64,000 bases of DNA from Blasia pusilla (lineage: Eukaryota > Marchantiophyta > Marchantiopsida > Blasiales), in contig CM114273.1 in NCBI GenBank assembly GCA_050084515.1, positions 40,424,001 through 40,488,000 on the forward strand, read 5' to 3'. The notes beneath the pieces were generated by a model that did not search any database, was not told where the DNA came from, and saw only the letters and a program-made list of their open reading frames with translations. Below, piece after piece: positions 1-11,181 of this stretch. Position 1 is the stretch's first letter, and each line of letters opens with the position of its first letter. A program made the position numbers and the translations under genes.

Positions 1-778
1 TGCACGCTAGCTTTCCACCATGGCTTTGTCCTGAGATCAACCCATATGCAGGGTAGTCATTGATGGTCCACAAATTCAAGGCTTTGAAGGTGAATTTCAC
101 TTGTCCATCCAATTTCCTCACATCATGGAAATCAACATCTTCCCACATCTTTGCAAACTCCTCTACCGAGGGAGCCAAGAAAGTGTCAATGTTCTCGCTA
201 TCGACACTCTCTTTTCCAGGGATGATCAAAGCCAATTGGATAAAAAACTTTTTTGTTTGCAACCAAGGAGGTAAATTATAATTCACTAATAACACTGGCC
301 AAGTTGACCATGTACTCGCCTTCTCCGAGAATGGATTCACCCCATCTAAAGCTAATCCAAATCTACAATTTCTCTTCTCACTCCCAAAAATCAAGATATA
401 TATATGGTCTACATGCTTCCAAGCCCTGGAGTCTGTTGTATGTCAAACTAAACCATCTCTGCTTTGGTTAAGAGGACCCCAACACATCAACTCACACAAG
501 ATGTTGGATCTGAACATGCGTTGCAATCTAGGAATGATTGGGAAATGACGGAGAACTTTTCAAGGTACCGATGACTTTCCAACTTGTCTAAATCTTTTTG
601 CATAGCACTTTGGACATTGATTAAGATCGTGTAAATCCTCTCGGAATAATACGCAACCACGTGGACAAGCATGCATGGTATCATAATTCAACCCCAATTT
701 CACCGTGAGTTTCTTAGCTACATGATGACTTTGCGGCGCATTGTTTTTGAGTGGCAAGACATGATTTCCAAGCAACAT
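1..778 (-). pseudogene. CACTA (En/Spm) TNP2-like transposase, fragment
   Basis: Minus-strand translation gives an ordered set of TNP2/Transposase_21 landmarks. From the N-terminal side these are an HACPRGCVLFRED...CPKC segment at about 590-670, KVLRHFPIIPRLQRMF at about 505-560, DSRAWKHVD at about 400-430, and LWTINDYPAYGLISGQSHGG at about 5-65, which runs off the left edge. Known biology: TNP2-type proteins catalyse cut-and-paste transposition of CACTA elements in the nucleus. The copy is inactive: several in-frame stops (for example a TGA between VP and KVLR) and frame changes break it. Upstream of 778 the similarity fades and a gypsy LTR fragment begins at 843, so the 5' part of the transposase gene is absent. 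No CACTA terminal repeat is visible. Family assignment is confident; exact boundaries are not. Confidence 0.85.
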
Positions 779-842
779 AGTTCATCTATAGCTACGTTGG
801 GTAAATTATGTGCTCCTGCAATATTAAAAAGGTACATAACTT

Positions 843-1042
843 ACGTTTGGTCCAGGTTTCCTTGCCGCGACAAAAAATGCATGAAATGCACAACTCTATT
901 CCGCGTTTGATCTCTTGGACTTTTCCAAGAGACCTTTCCAAAAGCCTTTCCAAAGGGCAATCATCGTAGGGTGAGTCCACTAGAATTCATATGTTCTGCT
1001 TGGCGCCTATTTGGTGTTCGTTTGGTTCTGAGGGTCGCGATA
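843..1042 (-). mobile_element. LTR fragment of the 26.8-34.1 kb gypsy family
   Basis: About 200 bp aligns with the last 200 bp (plus-strand reading) of the two LTRs at 26772 and 33096. Shared blocks include the GTTTGGTC-AGGTTTCC start, the AAACGCACAACT-like segment, CTTTTCCAAGAGAC and the terminal GAGGGTCGCGA. The end reads CGCGATA instead of CGCGACA. Roughly one base in six differs, so this is an older relic. The rest of the LTR is missing and CACTA DNA lies directly to the left. Confidence 0.85.
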
Positions 1043-1500
1043 ATAGTATGACCTTTCTCCACTATCCCTTCTAATCTATATTTTTATGGGAGAGTGTCTT
1101 TTTAATTTTTTCAAACACCTCTCTCTTTGACACGTGACAATTGGATAAGAAAAAATTCTAATTTTCGCGTAGCATCATTAATCTTTTATATAAAAATCGC
1201 TTACATTGCTATTGTGATGATGTTGCACACATGTGTTGATTTAATGTTATGACTGAAAAAAATTTTATTTTCCATGGATGGCACTTACTCATTTCTCTTG
1301 AAATGACCTCAATTTCAAAGAGGGGCCAAACTAGTGACGAATTTAATTTTACCTACCATCCCCTATAGAGGTGCTCTTACGCCCCTTTTGGAAGTCTGCC
1401 GAAATCCCCAAGGGCAAGGGCAGCACACTTTACATCTGAAGACATCGGAATGGACCGTTGGGTCGATAGCTTCGGGTCCTGAATTGTGGAGCCCCCTGTC
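1043..1500. other. Intergenic; Helitron-like 5' end at 1075
   Basis: No gene is seen. At 1075, after an A, the sequence TCTATATTTTTATGGG resembles plant Helitron 5' ends and continues into a segment (GAGAGTG...CAAACACCT...TTGACA) that recurs near 23855 and, more weakly, near 46785. No 3' hairpin plus CTRR end could be assigned here. From about 1360 the sequence is GC-richer and of unknown origin. Confidence 0.4.
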
Positions 1501-1513
1501 TCCGGATGGGAAT

Positions 1514-1578
1514 AAAATATATAAATATATAAATATATATATATAAATATATAAATATATAAATATATAAAATATAAA

Positions 1579-1609
<31 letters not shown>

Positions 1610-1610
1610 G
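1514..1610. repeat. AT-rich microsatellite (TATAAA/TA)n at the LINE 3' end
   Basis: The tract consists of TATAAA-type units followed by about a dozen pure TA units. It directly abuts the 3' untranslated region of the minus-strand non-LTR element, so it occupies the place where a poly(A) tail is expected. Long reading frames across it encode only YIYIYI runs and are not genes. Confidence 0.85.
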
Positions 1611-1715
1611 AAAAAGGATGGGAAACCCATCACGATACAAAAGAGGGGCATGGAGACCAAAAATAGACCTCAAGAGGCCGGAACGCCCCGAGGAGAAAGA
1701 AGGGGGCCTTCCCCC
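1611..1715 (-). other. 3' UTR of the non-LTR element
   Basis: Between the TAG at 1716-1718 and the AT tract lies about 100 bp with a C-rich, then T-rich composition, including CCCCTCTTTTGTAT and GATGGGTTTCCCATCC. The same blocks in the same order are found at 24845-24972, which defines this as the conserved 3' end that the element's RT would recognise (inference). Confidence 0.7.
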
Positions 1716-2884
1716 CTAACGACCAAAATCACCAACAGCAGAGACAATATCAGCAACACCTAGAGAACTATAACTACTGCTAAGTGGGCCTCTAGCATTG
1801 GCATCTCCAACCGCCTGAGCCCTCCGTAGAAGCCCATTTTCCTGGGCGCGCTCCAAAGCTATGGAAACACGTTGCCTACAATAAAATATCGCAGTGGCTA
1901 AGGACAACCCATTTCTTGACTGGAGATGATGGGCGCAATCCGTAAGGAACGAGTCAAACCTCTCCCCCATCGCCCCGTACATCTCAATGGCTAGGGGGAT
2001 AAATCGATGTTCGTCATGAAGTCGACTATAAATGTGGGTCTTCTTGACCGCCGTCGCCGCCGCTCCTTGTAGCAATCTCCCTTGTGCTACCACTTGGGCT
2101 CGCACCGCCTTCCACGTAGGATCCGTCACTACAACATCCGCTACCACCACCTCAGACTCCCTCGTCATGTAGAGATCAGCACGCATAAGGGAATCCCGCA
2201 TGGAGTAGTGCCTCTCTCTTTGTACATGGAATCCACTCTCCCGAGCAATAGAGAACATAATATCCCACACTGCATCATGAGTGGCTATCCTCTCACCCCC
2301 AACTGGACACCGTGCCAAATGCACACCAAGTGGATCCAGACTCCGGCGACACTCGCAATATGTCGAACCAACCACCGTTGGTTGGGGCAGGCCCAGTCGA
2401 AACCTCATCGCTGTAGTGTAGGTAAGTGGTGCGATGTGGAAAGCCAGGATGAGGGGACGAGCCCCCACCCATGAGCCTGCCCCCTTTCCGGAGCAAGAGC
2501 AAACACAGGCCCGAACCTCCATGGGGATATTCCCGTCCGACATAGTAGCTCTAAAAAATGCATCAAAGTGGGCTTCCATCAAAGAAGATTGGAGCCCAGA
2601 GTGTCCAGAGGTAACTAGGGAAGAGAAAGCGGGAAGAACTGCTCTAGCCTCAACAAGAAGGGAGTCTCTACAAGCTGTGAGTGAAGACTCAAGTGGGAAA
2701 AGACCATCCTCAACCTGGGAAACGTACTGTAAAAGTAGCGGTCTATCCCTAACCAAAAATCGGGAGCAAAGGAGGGGTGCTACAGTGGCCCAACTCCCTA
2801 AAAAGGCTGAAGTCGCCACTAACTCAGTCGCTATGAGCCCTACTCCACCAAAGGCAATCGGCCAAGAAGCCTGTCTATGAGCTA
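1716..2884 (-). pseudogene. Non-LTR element ORF, C-terminal zinc motif and restriction-like endonuclease half
   Basis: This is the longest open frame of the window (456 codons if read from 3086, of which the part after about 2885 is genuine). It starts with SWPIAFGGVGL and then has CECRRSLDPLGVHLARC at about 2315-2365, a CxC-x9-H-x3-C finger like the CCHC motif in front of R2 endonucleases. Next come RADL (about 2175-2186), then after 12 residues D of ADVVV (about 2130-2145), then AVKKTHIYS (about 2030-2055). The spacing AD-x12-D...K matches a PD-(D/E)xK nuclease core. Known biology: in R2-type elements this domain nicks the target to prime reverse transcription. It ends with GDFGR and TAG. 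No stop interrupts this half. Confidence 0.7.
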
Positions 2885-4378
2885 ACTCCCCGCGGAAGAG
2901 GGAAAATGCAACCCGGGAAAGCCTCCACCGTAGAAAGAACCGCTCGATAATGAGCCAAAGCAAAAAATGCACCACCCAAGGGATCACCCTGCCGCGTCCC
3001 GGTAGCAGACTCCAAGACCGTGACCTCCTCCTCCTCGAACCTACCGTGGTGAAAATAGAGAGCCGAGGGGGCCCCATAAAAAGCATGCACGAAGGGAATC
3101 ATGCTCGCTATAGGACCCCCTGCATCTCTCAGCTCTGTGAAGATAACTTCCCGAGACACTGAGTTAAAGGCGTTCTCCACATCAACTTGGAGAACCACCC
3201 ACTCATGATGTATATCTAAACAAGCCCTCAAACCTAGGCTCTGACCTCACAACCGGTGGCGTGGCAACTCGAATCAAAAGTGCGGACTCGGATGTGATTT
3301 CGAAAGCCTCACGGAATTGCAAAGCGATAGTGCGACTCACCAACCGCAAGAGCACCTCCCCTATGGCAATCGGACGGATCCTTCCACCCTCCTTCGATAA
3401 CGCCAAAAGTCGCCCCAATACCTTGGCTACTGCTGTTGGCACTCTCCCCTAAGCCAGGTGAGAGGCAACCTGAAGCAACTCGGAAAAGCTGCTAGCAGAG
3501 TCCTCGGAGGGAAAGCAATCACGAAGGTGTTCGTACATCATACGGGACAACCCTCCAGCTGCTATCCTAGGGGAACGCCCGAGTGCCCGTGCAAAGAGGG
3601 ACGGGTCTAGGCATAAGGTCATGTCAGGATGGAAGTCACGTACAAATGTTGGGATGTCAACCACTGGACGAGGGTGTAGCCTTCGGAGGGCATTGATGGT
3701 AACAGTGGAAGGAGGAGCCATATCCATGGGACGGAGCGCACGAGCCGCTCGCAAGTACTCCCTGGCTCGCCCAAGTCTCCTACATCGTTCCAATCTGGCA
3801 GCTACAAGATCGTTTGTTGGGAAACCACGTGGAGTGCTACCTCTGGCGTATGCCACAAACTCGCTCTACAGAGATTCCCAATCACCTCCTCGGAAGTGCC
3901 GCAATCGGGCCACAACCTCTCTATGGCCATCCTTCCCTCCTCGGGTATAGCGAAGACACCATTGTGGAAGGAGAAGTAGTAGATACCACGACAGCTCATC
4001 CATAGGATCAAGTGCGATCCTAGATAAGGAAAGGATGAAATACTAGCGAAGCTCATCCCGAATAACATGGGGGATCCTATGAAACAACCTCGGGCAGGGA
4101 AAACGGGTCTCAAAGAGACTTGTGATGCTGCCAAGGTGGGACCTCAACCACTCCCATGCCTCGGGAGGGGGCGATGATGCATGAAGCACCGGTGAGCATC
4201 CATGATCGACTGGAGGAACCACCCATCCGAATCTATCAAAGTCAGGATGTTTAGCCGCTAAATCGTTCTGAATTCTTGAACGAGTGAAGAATTCGGGACA
4301 ACAAGGGCATTTCGTATCCCGGCTAGACGACCCACGAGCCCTTACGCGAGGGGCCGATGCGGGTAGAGGCATGGACAT
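2885..4378 (-). pseudogene. Non-LTR element ORF, N-terminal zinc finger and RT half
   Basis: Frame 1 runs from 4378 to about 3203 with stops at 4043, about 3880 and 3449; the RT core continues in another frame from 3231. Near residue 24 lies CPCCPEFFTRSR...NDLAAKH, a C2H2-like finger in which one expected His may be Asp. A segment LLLLPQWCL-RGGKDG...GDWESL precedes the RT, as in related plant and algal RT proteins. RT motifs seen are GGRIRPIAIGEVLLRLVSR (about 3340-3400), VDVENAFNSVSRE (about 3140-3180) and GTRQGDPLGG (about 2965-2998). The catalytic [FY]xDD box that should follow QGDPLG by some tens of residues is not found; the frame switches near 2890 straight into the downstream region. 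This indicates an internal deletion and a dead polymerase. Confidence 0.75.
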
Positions 4379-6690
4379 CTCTCACCAAGAAGAGAACATG
4401 ACCCCCTCCGTCAAACTCGAGAGACAAACCCCACCAAAATCCGCCCCACAACCCCCATTCGAACTAGCCCTAATGGTAACCGACTCTCTTCCCGTCCACG
4501 AAAATGCTCTCCCTAGTATGAACTCTCATCTACCATCTTCACCTATGACATATGGCCCAACCCCTTCCCCAAATAATGTAGAGATAGTATGGAGATACTA
4601 GTGATATGGAAAAAGAATAGATGGGAATAGAGTGGGATAAGGAAGAAAAACATGGGTCAAACGTGAAGGAGGAACGTGTGTGGCTACAGAATAAGGACAT
4701 AGAGAAAAAAAAAGGGTGGTGTGGAATAACAACATTAGTTGTCTTGGAAACATTCAAAGCATTACAACCAAAGGAGACAAAAAAGAGGACCCTAATACCT
4801 ACATGAGAAACCCTAAAACAACAAAAATCTAAAAAATAATAATTTGAAAAATACTTCACAAGAAGATTGACGCTATGAATCGAAACGTAAAAAAAATCGG
4901 TTTATCCGTTTTGATATAACACACGACCGTCCTCCATCCCACCATCAGTCTCCTTTCCATCCCCGCCACCATCCCTCGGCGCGTGATAGGAAGGATGATT
5001 GTGCAATCTTTGTGTTCGTGTCTCGGGTGGAGAGAGAGGACGGAAGAAAAGAACAACGCGGACTTTACAAAATGCGCCTTTTCTTTTGCTTAGCAGATGA
5101 CAGACGGACGGCGGGGGCCGCATCTCGCGCGACTACGGAGTCGCGCGGTGGAGGACGGACGGGCCTCTCGACTTTAGCCGGTAGCGGTAGCATCGTGCTG
5201 ATGATGGACGAGTCCGGCGATACTCTGACGGTTGACGGAAAGCGTTTCGTTTCTTTTTCTTTTCTTTTCTTTCCTGCTTGGATCATTTAGATTCCCTAAA
5301 TGCCATTTTGGGATGGGGGTGGAGTAACGTTGGAGACGGTACATTTTGGCTGTTGCGAGATGCGAGGTACGTACATCTGCTTTTGGACGGGGTTTTGGGT
5401 ATAAAATGTACGACTGCTTTTGGACGGGGCTTTTGGCCTACATCAGCACGTAAGTAAGTACGTCGAGAGGTAGAAAAAGGTGGACTCGCAGGTGTCCAAA
5501 TGACGCTTCAAACTAGTTGAACGACCATAGTAACGGAGGGATATTTTATAGGGGGAATGCCCCACCCTTTCTTCTTTTTCCTAGCCCGTTGTGGTCTCTG
5601 GATTGTAGGAGTCCTCCTCTTTCTTTTTTTCGATGGGTTTCTCATCATGTATATTTATTGGGGTTCATATTTTTTTTCTTGTGGAACCACCGTTTGGCGT
5701 TTTGTTATGGCATTCCAATGGGATGCATAGTGAAGTGTCATTCCAGATTTATAATATCTATAAGAGAAAAAAGTTTGTTGGAAGAGGATAATACGGTAGA
5801 AAGTTTCAACACAAGAAGAAGAAGAAGAGATCTTTTTTCTAGTCGGGATATTTTTACAATTTTGATAATAAAAATGATGAATATAAACAATGGGAAAAAT
5901 TTTAGAATCCCGGGTTGTGTCGGGGTTGCTTGTTTGTAACCAGCTCACCTCTAATGTGGCATCTAGTATTTTTATGCAAATGCAATGCATAGGGCCAAAG
6001 GGACCTTATTAAGCCCTATGGAGAGGGCCCATTGTTTTTCATCTCTTCAATGAGGAAGAGGGGTTACATCTGATTTAGTACATCCCCTCTAGATAGAAAG
6101 GAGGGCTACAACATCTTCTTAATTTCCATGTAACGATGGACTCATTCTTGTTCTCAACTTTTTTTTAACCTCTATTCTCTAAGATCGTATGGACAATCGC
6201 TTAGGCCAAGACAACCTCGTCGTACCAAGATAATAACTTTCCAATGGATAACCAAAAACAATGATATGTAACTTTATTTTTTGGCTGTCCAACGTTGCTG
6301 CGAATCTGCGATGTTAGACATTTTCTATGACCAGAAATTTTAGGCATAGATTTTTTTTTTAAAGGTTTTGAGGATGCAGCAATTTCAGGTGCCTACGGGA
6401 TTTGACTCTAAGGAATGGAGAGGACATGTCCCTAACTTCGCTATGTTCATCTGTCCCAATCATCTATCTCGTTTCTTTATGAGACGCTACTAGGCAACAG
6501 AGGAAGACAGGGGATGGAGATGGACTCGTTTCCTCTCTCCTTTGAAACAAGTAAGGATTCATTTACCTATATTTCTCTATCCCTTCAAAGTTCCCTACAT
6601 CCCCTTCCTTCTTCTATTATAGATTGTATCTCTTAAAAAGAATCCTTTTGGAGTCGTATTTTTGGGAATTTATCCCTTTCTTTCCCCCGT
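4379..6690. other. Intergenic; GC-rich island near 5090-5260
   Basis: No protein similarity was recognised. 4379-4900 may include the 5' end of the non-LTR element. 5090-5260 is a GC-rich island with a short inverted repeat (CGCGACTACGGAGTCGCG), possibly a promoter remnant, followed by a TTTTCTTTTC tract. The remainder is AT-rich. Short open frames here lack coding features. Confidence 0.4.
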
Positions 6691-6699
6691 CTCAAGGTT

Positions 6700-6985
6700 G
6701 CATATGGACAAAGTCCATGTCTGTGGACTTATATCCGTTCTATAGAAAGACTTTTCTGTGTGGGCCTCATCTACCCCTTCTTTCTCATCCTACCCATTCA
6801 CCTTCATGATTCGCATTTTCTCGTTGCTTTATTCTCCCACATCCATTCCTTCCCTCCTTATTGCCGTACTTGCCCTTGCCTTGCCTTCCACCATGAACTA
6901 AAAGTACGTGCCCCGCCTTTTGCAATCCATGTCCGTGGACATATCCAAACTTGTCCGTCCATGTCCGTTTTTGTGCAACCATGCC
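6700..6985 (+). repeat. Dispersed repeat, copy 1 (second copy at 19745-20045, inverted)
   Basis: About 280 bp can be aligned with the reverse complement of 19745-20045. Shared blocks include CCCCTTCTTTCTCAT, CTTGCCCTTGCCTTGCCTT, ACAATCCATGT-GTGGA and TTTTTGTGCAACCATG. No terminal repeats, coding capacity or target duplication could be defined; the family is unknown to me. Confidence 0.6.
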
Positions 6986-9362
6986 CCGTCCCCTCCACCT
7001 TTTGAAATCTTCTCGATTTTTTTTTCTACGCCCGATGAAAGTTTAGTATTCTCTCTCTTTCCCTTCCCTCTTCAAAATTAAACTTCAAAAAAAATCTCAT
7101 TAAGTCTTGTTTTGTTGAAAATTTATGTATTTTCCCAACTTTTGATAAGTTCTCTTTCTCTCGTTCTCTCATATATATACTGAGCAACAACCCTTTCAAC
7201 AACAAAAACCTCCCGTCTCAATAGATATCCTCTACAATGGTCTCTCACTCTAATACATATTCCATCAAAATCACTTAGTTCCATCTAACTATCTTAGAGC
7301 AAACATGTGTATTGTTGTTACATGGATGGCCCGTGCATTGCACAAGCATGTTAATCGTACTTATAATTCTTGGGCGGTTTGGTTAAATTCCCGGACATTT
7401 TAGGATACTGATGAGTAATTTGAATTACCCATCATTCTAACAAGTGCATAGCATCGACATCAACTAGTTTATTAAAAATGAAGCATCTCTTTATACATTC
7501 CTTGTGAAGGATAGAATATGAGGCTTTAGGAGAAGGTTTAATTTATGTGATGTGCTAACCACGATATAATTTAGATAGATTTATGTAAGACTTTTTACAA
7601 AGACTAATTTTCCTCTCCAATAGAAATCTTCTATACTTGGAAAAAATAATGTCCTTTTAAGAACCTTGTTTAAAATATTATCAAGTATTTCTAGAAAATC
7701 ACTCTAATCATAATTATCATATCTACGAATTGCGTTTGCTAGTAACAAGTAATAGTACCTTGCATGCACATGCCATCATAATGATGTTCGCTGATATTTT
7801 TAATGTATTACTTTTTTGCCATATCTCTAGTGATTTCCCATTATTGACTCTGAAGGTGATGATAAATCTGTTCACAAAAAATATGTTTTATTAGAACAAC
7901 ATTTTGCACTTTTTAAGGGAAGATGGATGGATTTATGTTCAAATAGGATGAATTCGGCTTAGTATCCTCAGAAAACTCCTTTAGTGTGCCGGTAGACATG
8001 TTTAGTAAAGTATATTTAGTTTTTACAAACCGAATAGTATGAGCGAATCTAAAATAGAAAATCGAACCCTGAAAACTCACGAATTAGTCATTATAGTGGG
8101 GTGTAATCGCAATTAGGCCACCCTATGAAAAGAACCATATCCGTTCTTAGGTCAGTAAAAAATGGCGACATCGCTGCGGTTCGACTTGGGTACGACAATT
8201 CAAGGTGCAGGATAGTCCTGGGAGAAAAGATAGATGAGCGGGACATCTTATCTCTCATGTGTGAACTTGTGAAGCATTCTAGAGTACTCGGAACCAAAGC
8301 CTATCTTTAGGGCTGCACGAGCACGAGAAATGTCCTGAATCGTGCACATTCCAATGAGACATATTCATCAAGCATAGGCACATTCTACGGATGACATAAC
8401 ATTCACAGGAAACTTGGCCTTGATTCTAGATGTAGATGTCACGGAAACATTCATGTTAATCTGGTCGAGAGGCCAGACCTGGAGGAACCTTCTAGACGAG
8501 AAGTTCCGTCCTTCGCTCTACATCTACTGTGTGAAGCAGCATACGCACAATACGCACAATGGTCCACACGACCCGAAAACCGGCACACGCACTCGAATGT
8601 AACATTTGTCAAATTAATGGTATCTGATTTTCATGCTCGGAAAACATGAAAGAGAAAACAAATCAACGTCCAGCGGAAAACAGTGAAGACTCGACCAGGA
8701 TCATTGGTCTTTTGATTATTTATACAGCTTCCACAAAAAGCTCCAAGAAACTAAGCAATATGTACCCTACATAATGAGATCTGCGGCTTAGCACTTCTCT
8801 CACAGCACCCGTCTCTCTCCCTCTCCCTCTCTCTTTCTCTCCTAAAGTTCAGCTAGAGTTCAGTAAATGGCGGCCACCTTTGTTCAGTATTGGGTTACAC
8901 AAAAGTGTCTCCCGAGCTGTCAGTCACTATTTCCCGAATTGCCATTCCGCAGTCTGCCTGGGAAATGCGATGACCCGCTAGTGTACAGGTCTCAAGAACC
9001 ATTCCTATGATATGTTACATCACGAATCTCTTGTGTATAGGCAGCCCCACATCCTTCCACGCTTATTCATCTAAACGCACTTCGAGGGATAAAGCTTCAC
9101 CAGCTCTGAGACGCAACTGGTGAAGATTTATCCTAAGAATGCTGCAAAAGGGCTTCTTCTGCATCTTTACCAACATTTCTCATCCAAAATTGCCCTGCTG
9201 AGCTTCAGACCCAATCGCGAAACTGGACATACAACTGATTCAGCTTTTCAGCGCAGGAAGAAACATGGTCCCAGTCTCGGCGCTTTAAGTGTAGATACAA
9301 TAGTTTTGTAAGCTGTGCATATATAACGTAATCAAGCTCAATGAACTCACAATGAGGTTTAC
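6986..9362. other. Intergenic and probable 3' flank of the DUF620 gene
   Basis: 6986-8650 is AT-rich and without a recognisable gene. An open frame of about 60 codons on + at 8125-8310 has no family I know. 8650-9362 is GC-richer and probably contains the 3' UTR of the minus-strand DUF620 gene; no clear polyadenylation signal could be picked. A CT-rich stretch lies at 8813-8845. Confidence 0.35.
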
Positions 9363-11125
9363 TCAAACTTCCACTCTCCATATGACTGTCTCGTCGTCTT
9401 GTGGCCTCTCCACTGCGGCCACCCGGGACCTGCCAGCTCCTCCCTTGCCTCTTTCTCCTTGCGGAAGCTCGCATGCTTCACTGATGGGAACGGACCGAAT
9501 GTCAGCGGGCGGTAGAAACGTTTCACCCGAGACGCCTTGCACGTTCAGTGCTACCTCTGTGATTGTCCACTCTTCCTCCATGCGGGTTTTCACTTGGCTC
9601 ATGGCAACCTCTCCGAATCTGAACAATGTCACTACGGACTTGCCTTCGTGAGCAATGGTGATCCCATCAACCGATCGGTAATCCTCCAGCGTTGACTCGA
9701 TCGACGTTTCCCAGTAGATGGTATCCTCCCCATGGTTCTGGATTCGAGTGAGGTGGGAGTCCTCTATACGCACAAGCAGGCCGGTCTTTTGGCTGAAATA
9801 GCCGTACAGAACATGACGAATGATCTCGGCGGGACCTGCACTTCTCGAGCTCAGAGTGTCCGGATCCGTAGCCAACTTCAACGTGAAGCAGTCTTCGTCA
9901 TCGATTTTCTTCTCTCCCACGCATCGCGCGCTTGCAAATATATTCGCAATCGTTCTGGGATCCAGTCCCTGCAGGAAAAACGGCCGACGTTAGGCGTTGG
10001 AGACCTCATTATTGCCGTCCAACGGCGAAACTCTTCTTTCCGTGTTGTCACCTACTTGCACGTTGCTCCGACAACTGATTCTCTGAAACTACCTAGTCCA
10101 CAGCGAAGGAACCCGAGGACCAAACCGACAAGATCTACAGCAATTGAGACGGTCTCCACAAACCGACTAAGCCGGTTCTCTGCAGTAACACCGCGGGGGC
10201 AGCTTCCTTTTACACGCTAAAGAAATCATAGCATAGAATGAATGAAACGGAAGAGAGTGGCTGGAATTGCGATCAAGTGTCGTTGTACTCTCAGAGGCCG
10301 AAGGCGGGGAGAACAAGCGAGGAAAACTGAAGCAGAGATTTACCTGAAGTGTTCTTCTCAAGGGTCGTACGGGACCCTTGGAAGCGTGGGCCCCCAACCA
10401 GGGAGTGTGGCGCCATACAAGCTTGCCGTCACACCCCGCGCTGACATGCACTTTATGACCGTCAGCCTCTAGCTCCACATCCACCAGCCACATGTTTGGC
10501 TGCATTTGCCACAGATTGAACCATCCGACCTCGGCTGCCTTGGCTGAGCTTCTTGGTCGAACTAGCTTGCTCGCTGTCTCATACTCTGAAGCGAGCATCT
10601 TGACTTTGCCAGCGGCAAAAAAGTTGTGAATTGAGTTTTGGAGCTTGGCCCCTCCTGTAGCGGCAATGTACTGCTGCACAATATACTGTGCCGTCGACGC
10701 TTCCTGCACTCACCGATCGAGAGCAACATCAGCACAATCTCCAGAATGTTCCATAACGGACGAAGCAGAAGGAAAGCAATTACCAACATCGACTTACACC
10801 AAGCTCTGAAGGCCCTTGACAAAAAAGACTGACAAACTCAGCAAACGCTCTAGTGAGAAGAATGCACAAGGGGCTCAAAGAGCGATCCACCGGACCCCTC
10901 AGGGACTTCCAGTTATGCAAGTATATGGACAAGAGCGAAGTTCCGTCCCTAACCGTCCATTAGGGAGAGATGTGGGAAGCCACACAAAAACTCCATTCCG
11001 ATCCATTCCGATTCGAGATTCGATTTGGGCAGCAGGAAGTATCAACAGAATAGCATGATTACAGAGTGAGCCTAGAGAGGATACAGTGCTATAATACACA
11101 TGTCATGAACTCCATACAACCACAC

Positions 11126-11181
<56 letters not shown>

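Larger units (their letters stand above)
1611..4378 (-). mobile_element. Non-LTR retrotransposon, R2-like (restriction-like endonuclease type), decayed
   Basis: One element reads on the minus strand from a possible start at 4378 to a TAG stop at 1716-1718. A 3' UTR of about 100 bp follows, and then an AT microsatellite. Domain order is N-terminal CCHH-like zinc finger, RT, CxC...H...C zinc motif and PD-(D/E)xK-like endonuclease, which is the order of site-specific early-branching LINEs such as R2, not of the plant L1/RTE type that has an N-terminal APE endonuclease. The reading frame changes twice (about 3200 and 2890) and has several stops. The 3' end is defined by a second copy at 24790-24972 that shares the last codons and the UTR. 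No LTRs are present. The 5' end upstream of 4378 is undefined. Confidence 0.75.

Noticed and set aside
1377-1673. Open frames encoding long YIYIYI runs
   Set aside because: They result from the TA/TATAAA microsatellite; no protein function is supported.
7325-7360. Helitron-like 3' motif CCCGTGCATTGCACAAG
   Set aside because: A short stem is visible but no CTRR end and no matching 5' TC terminus could be placed.
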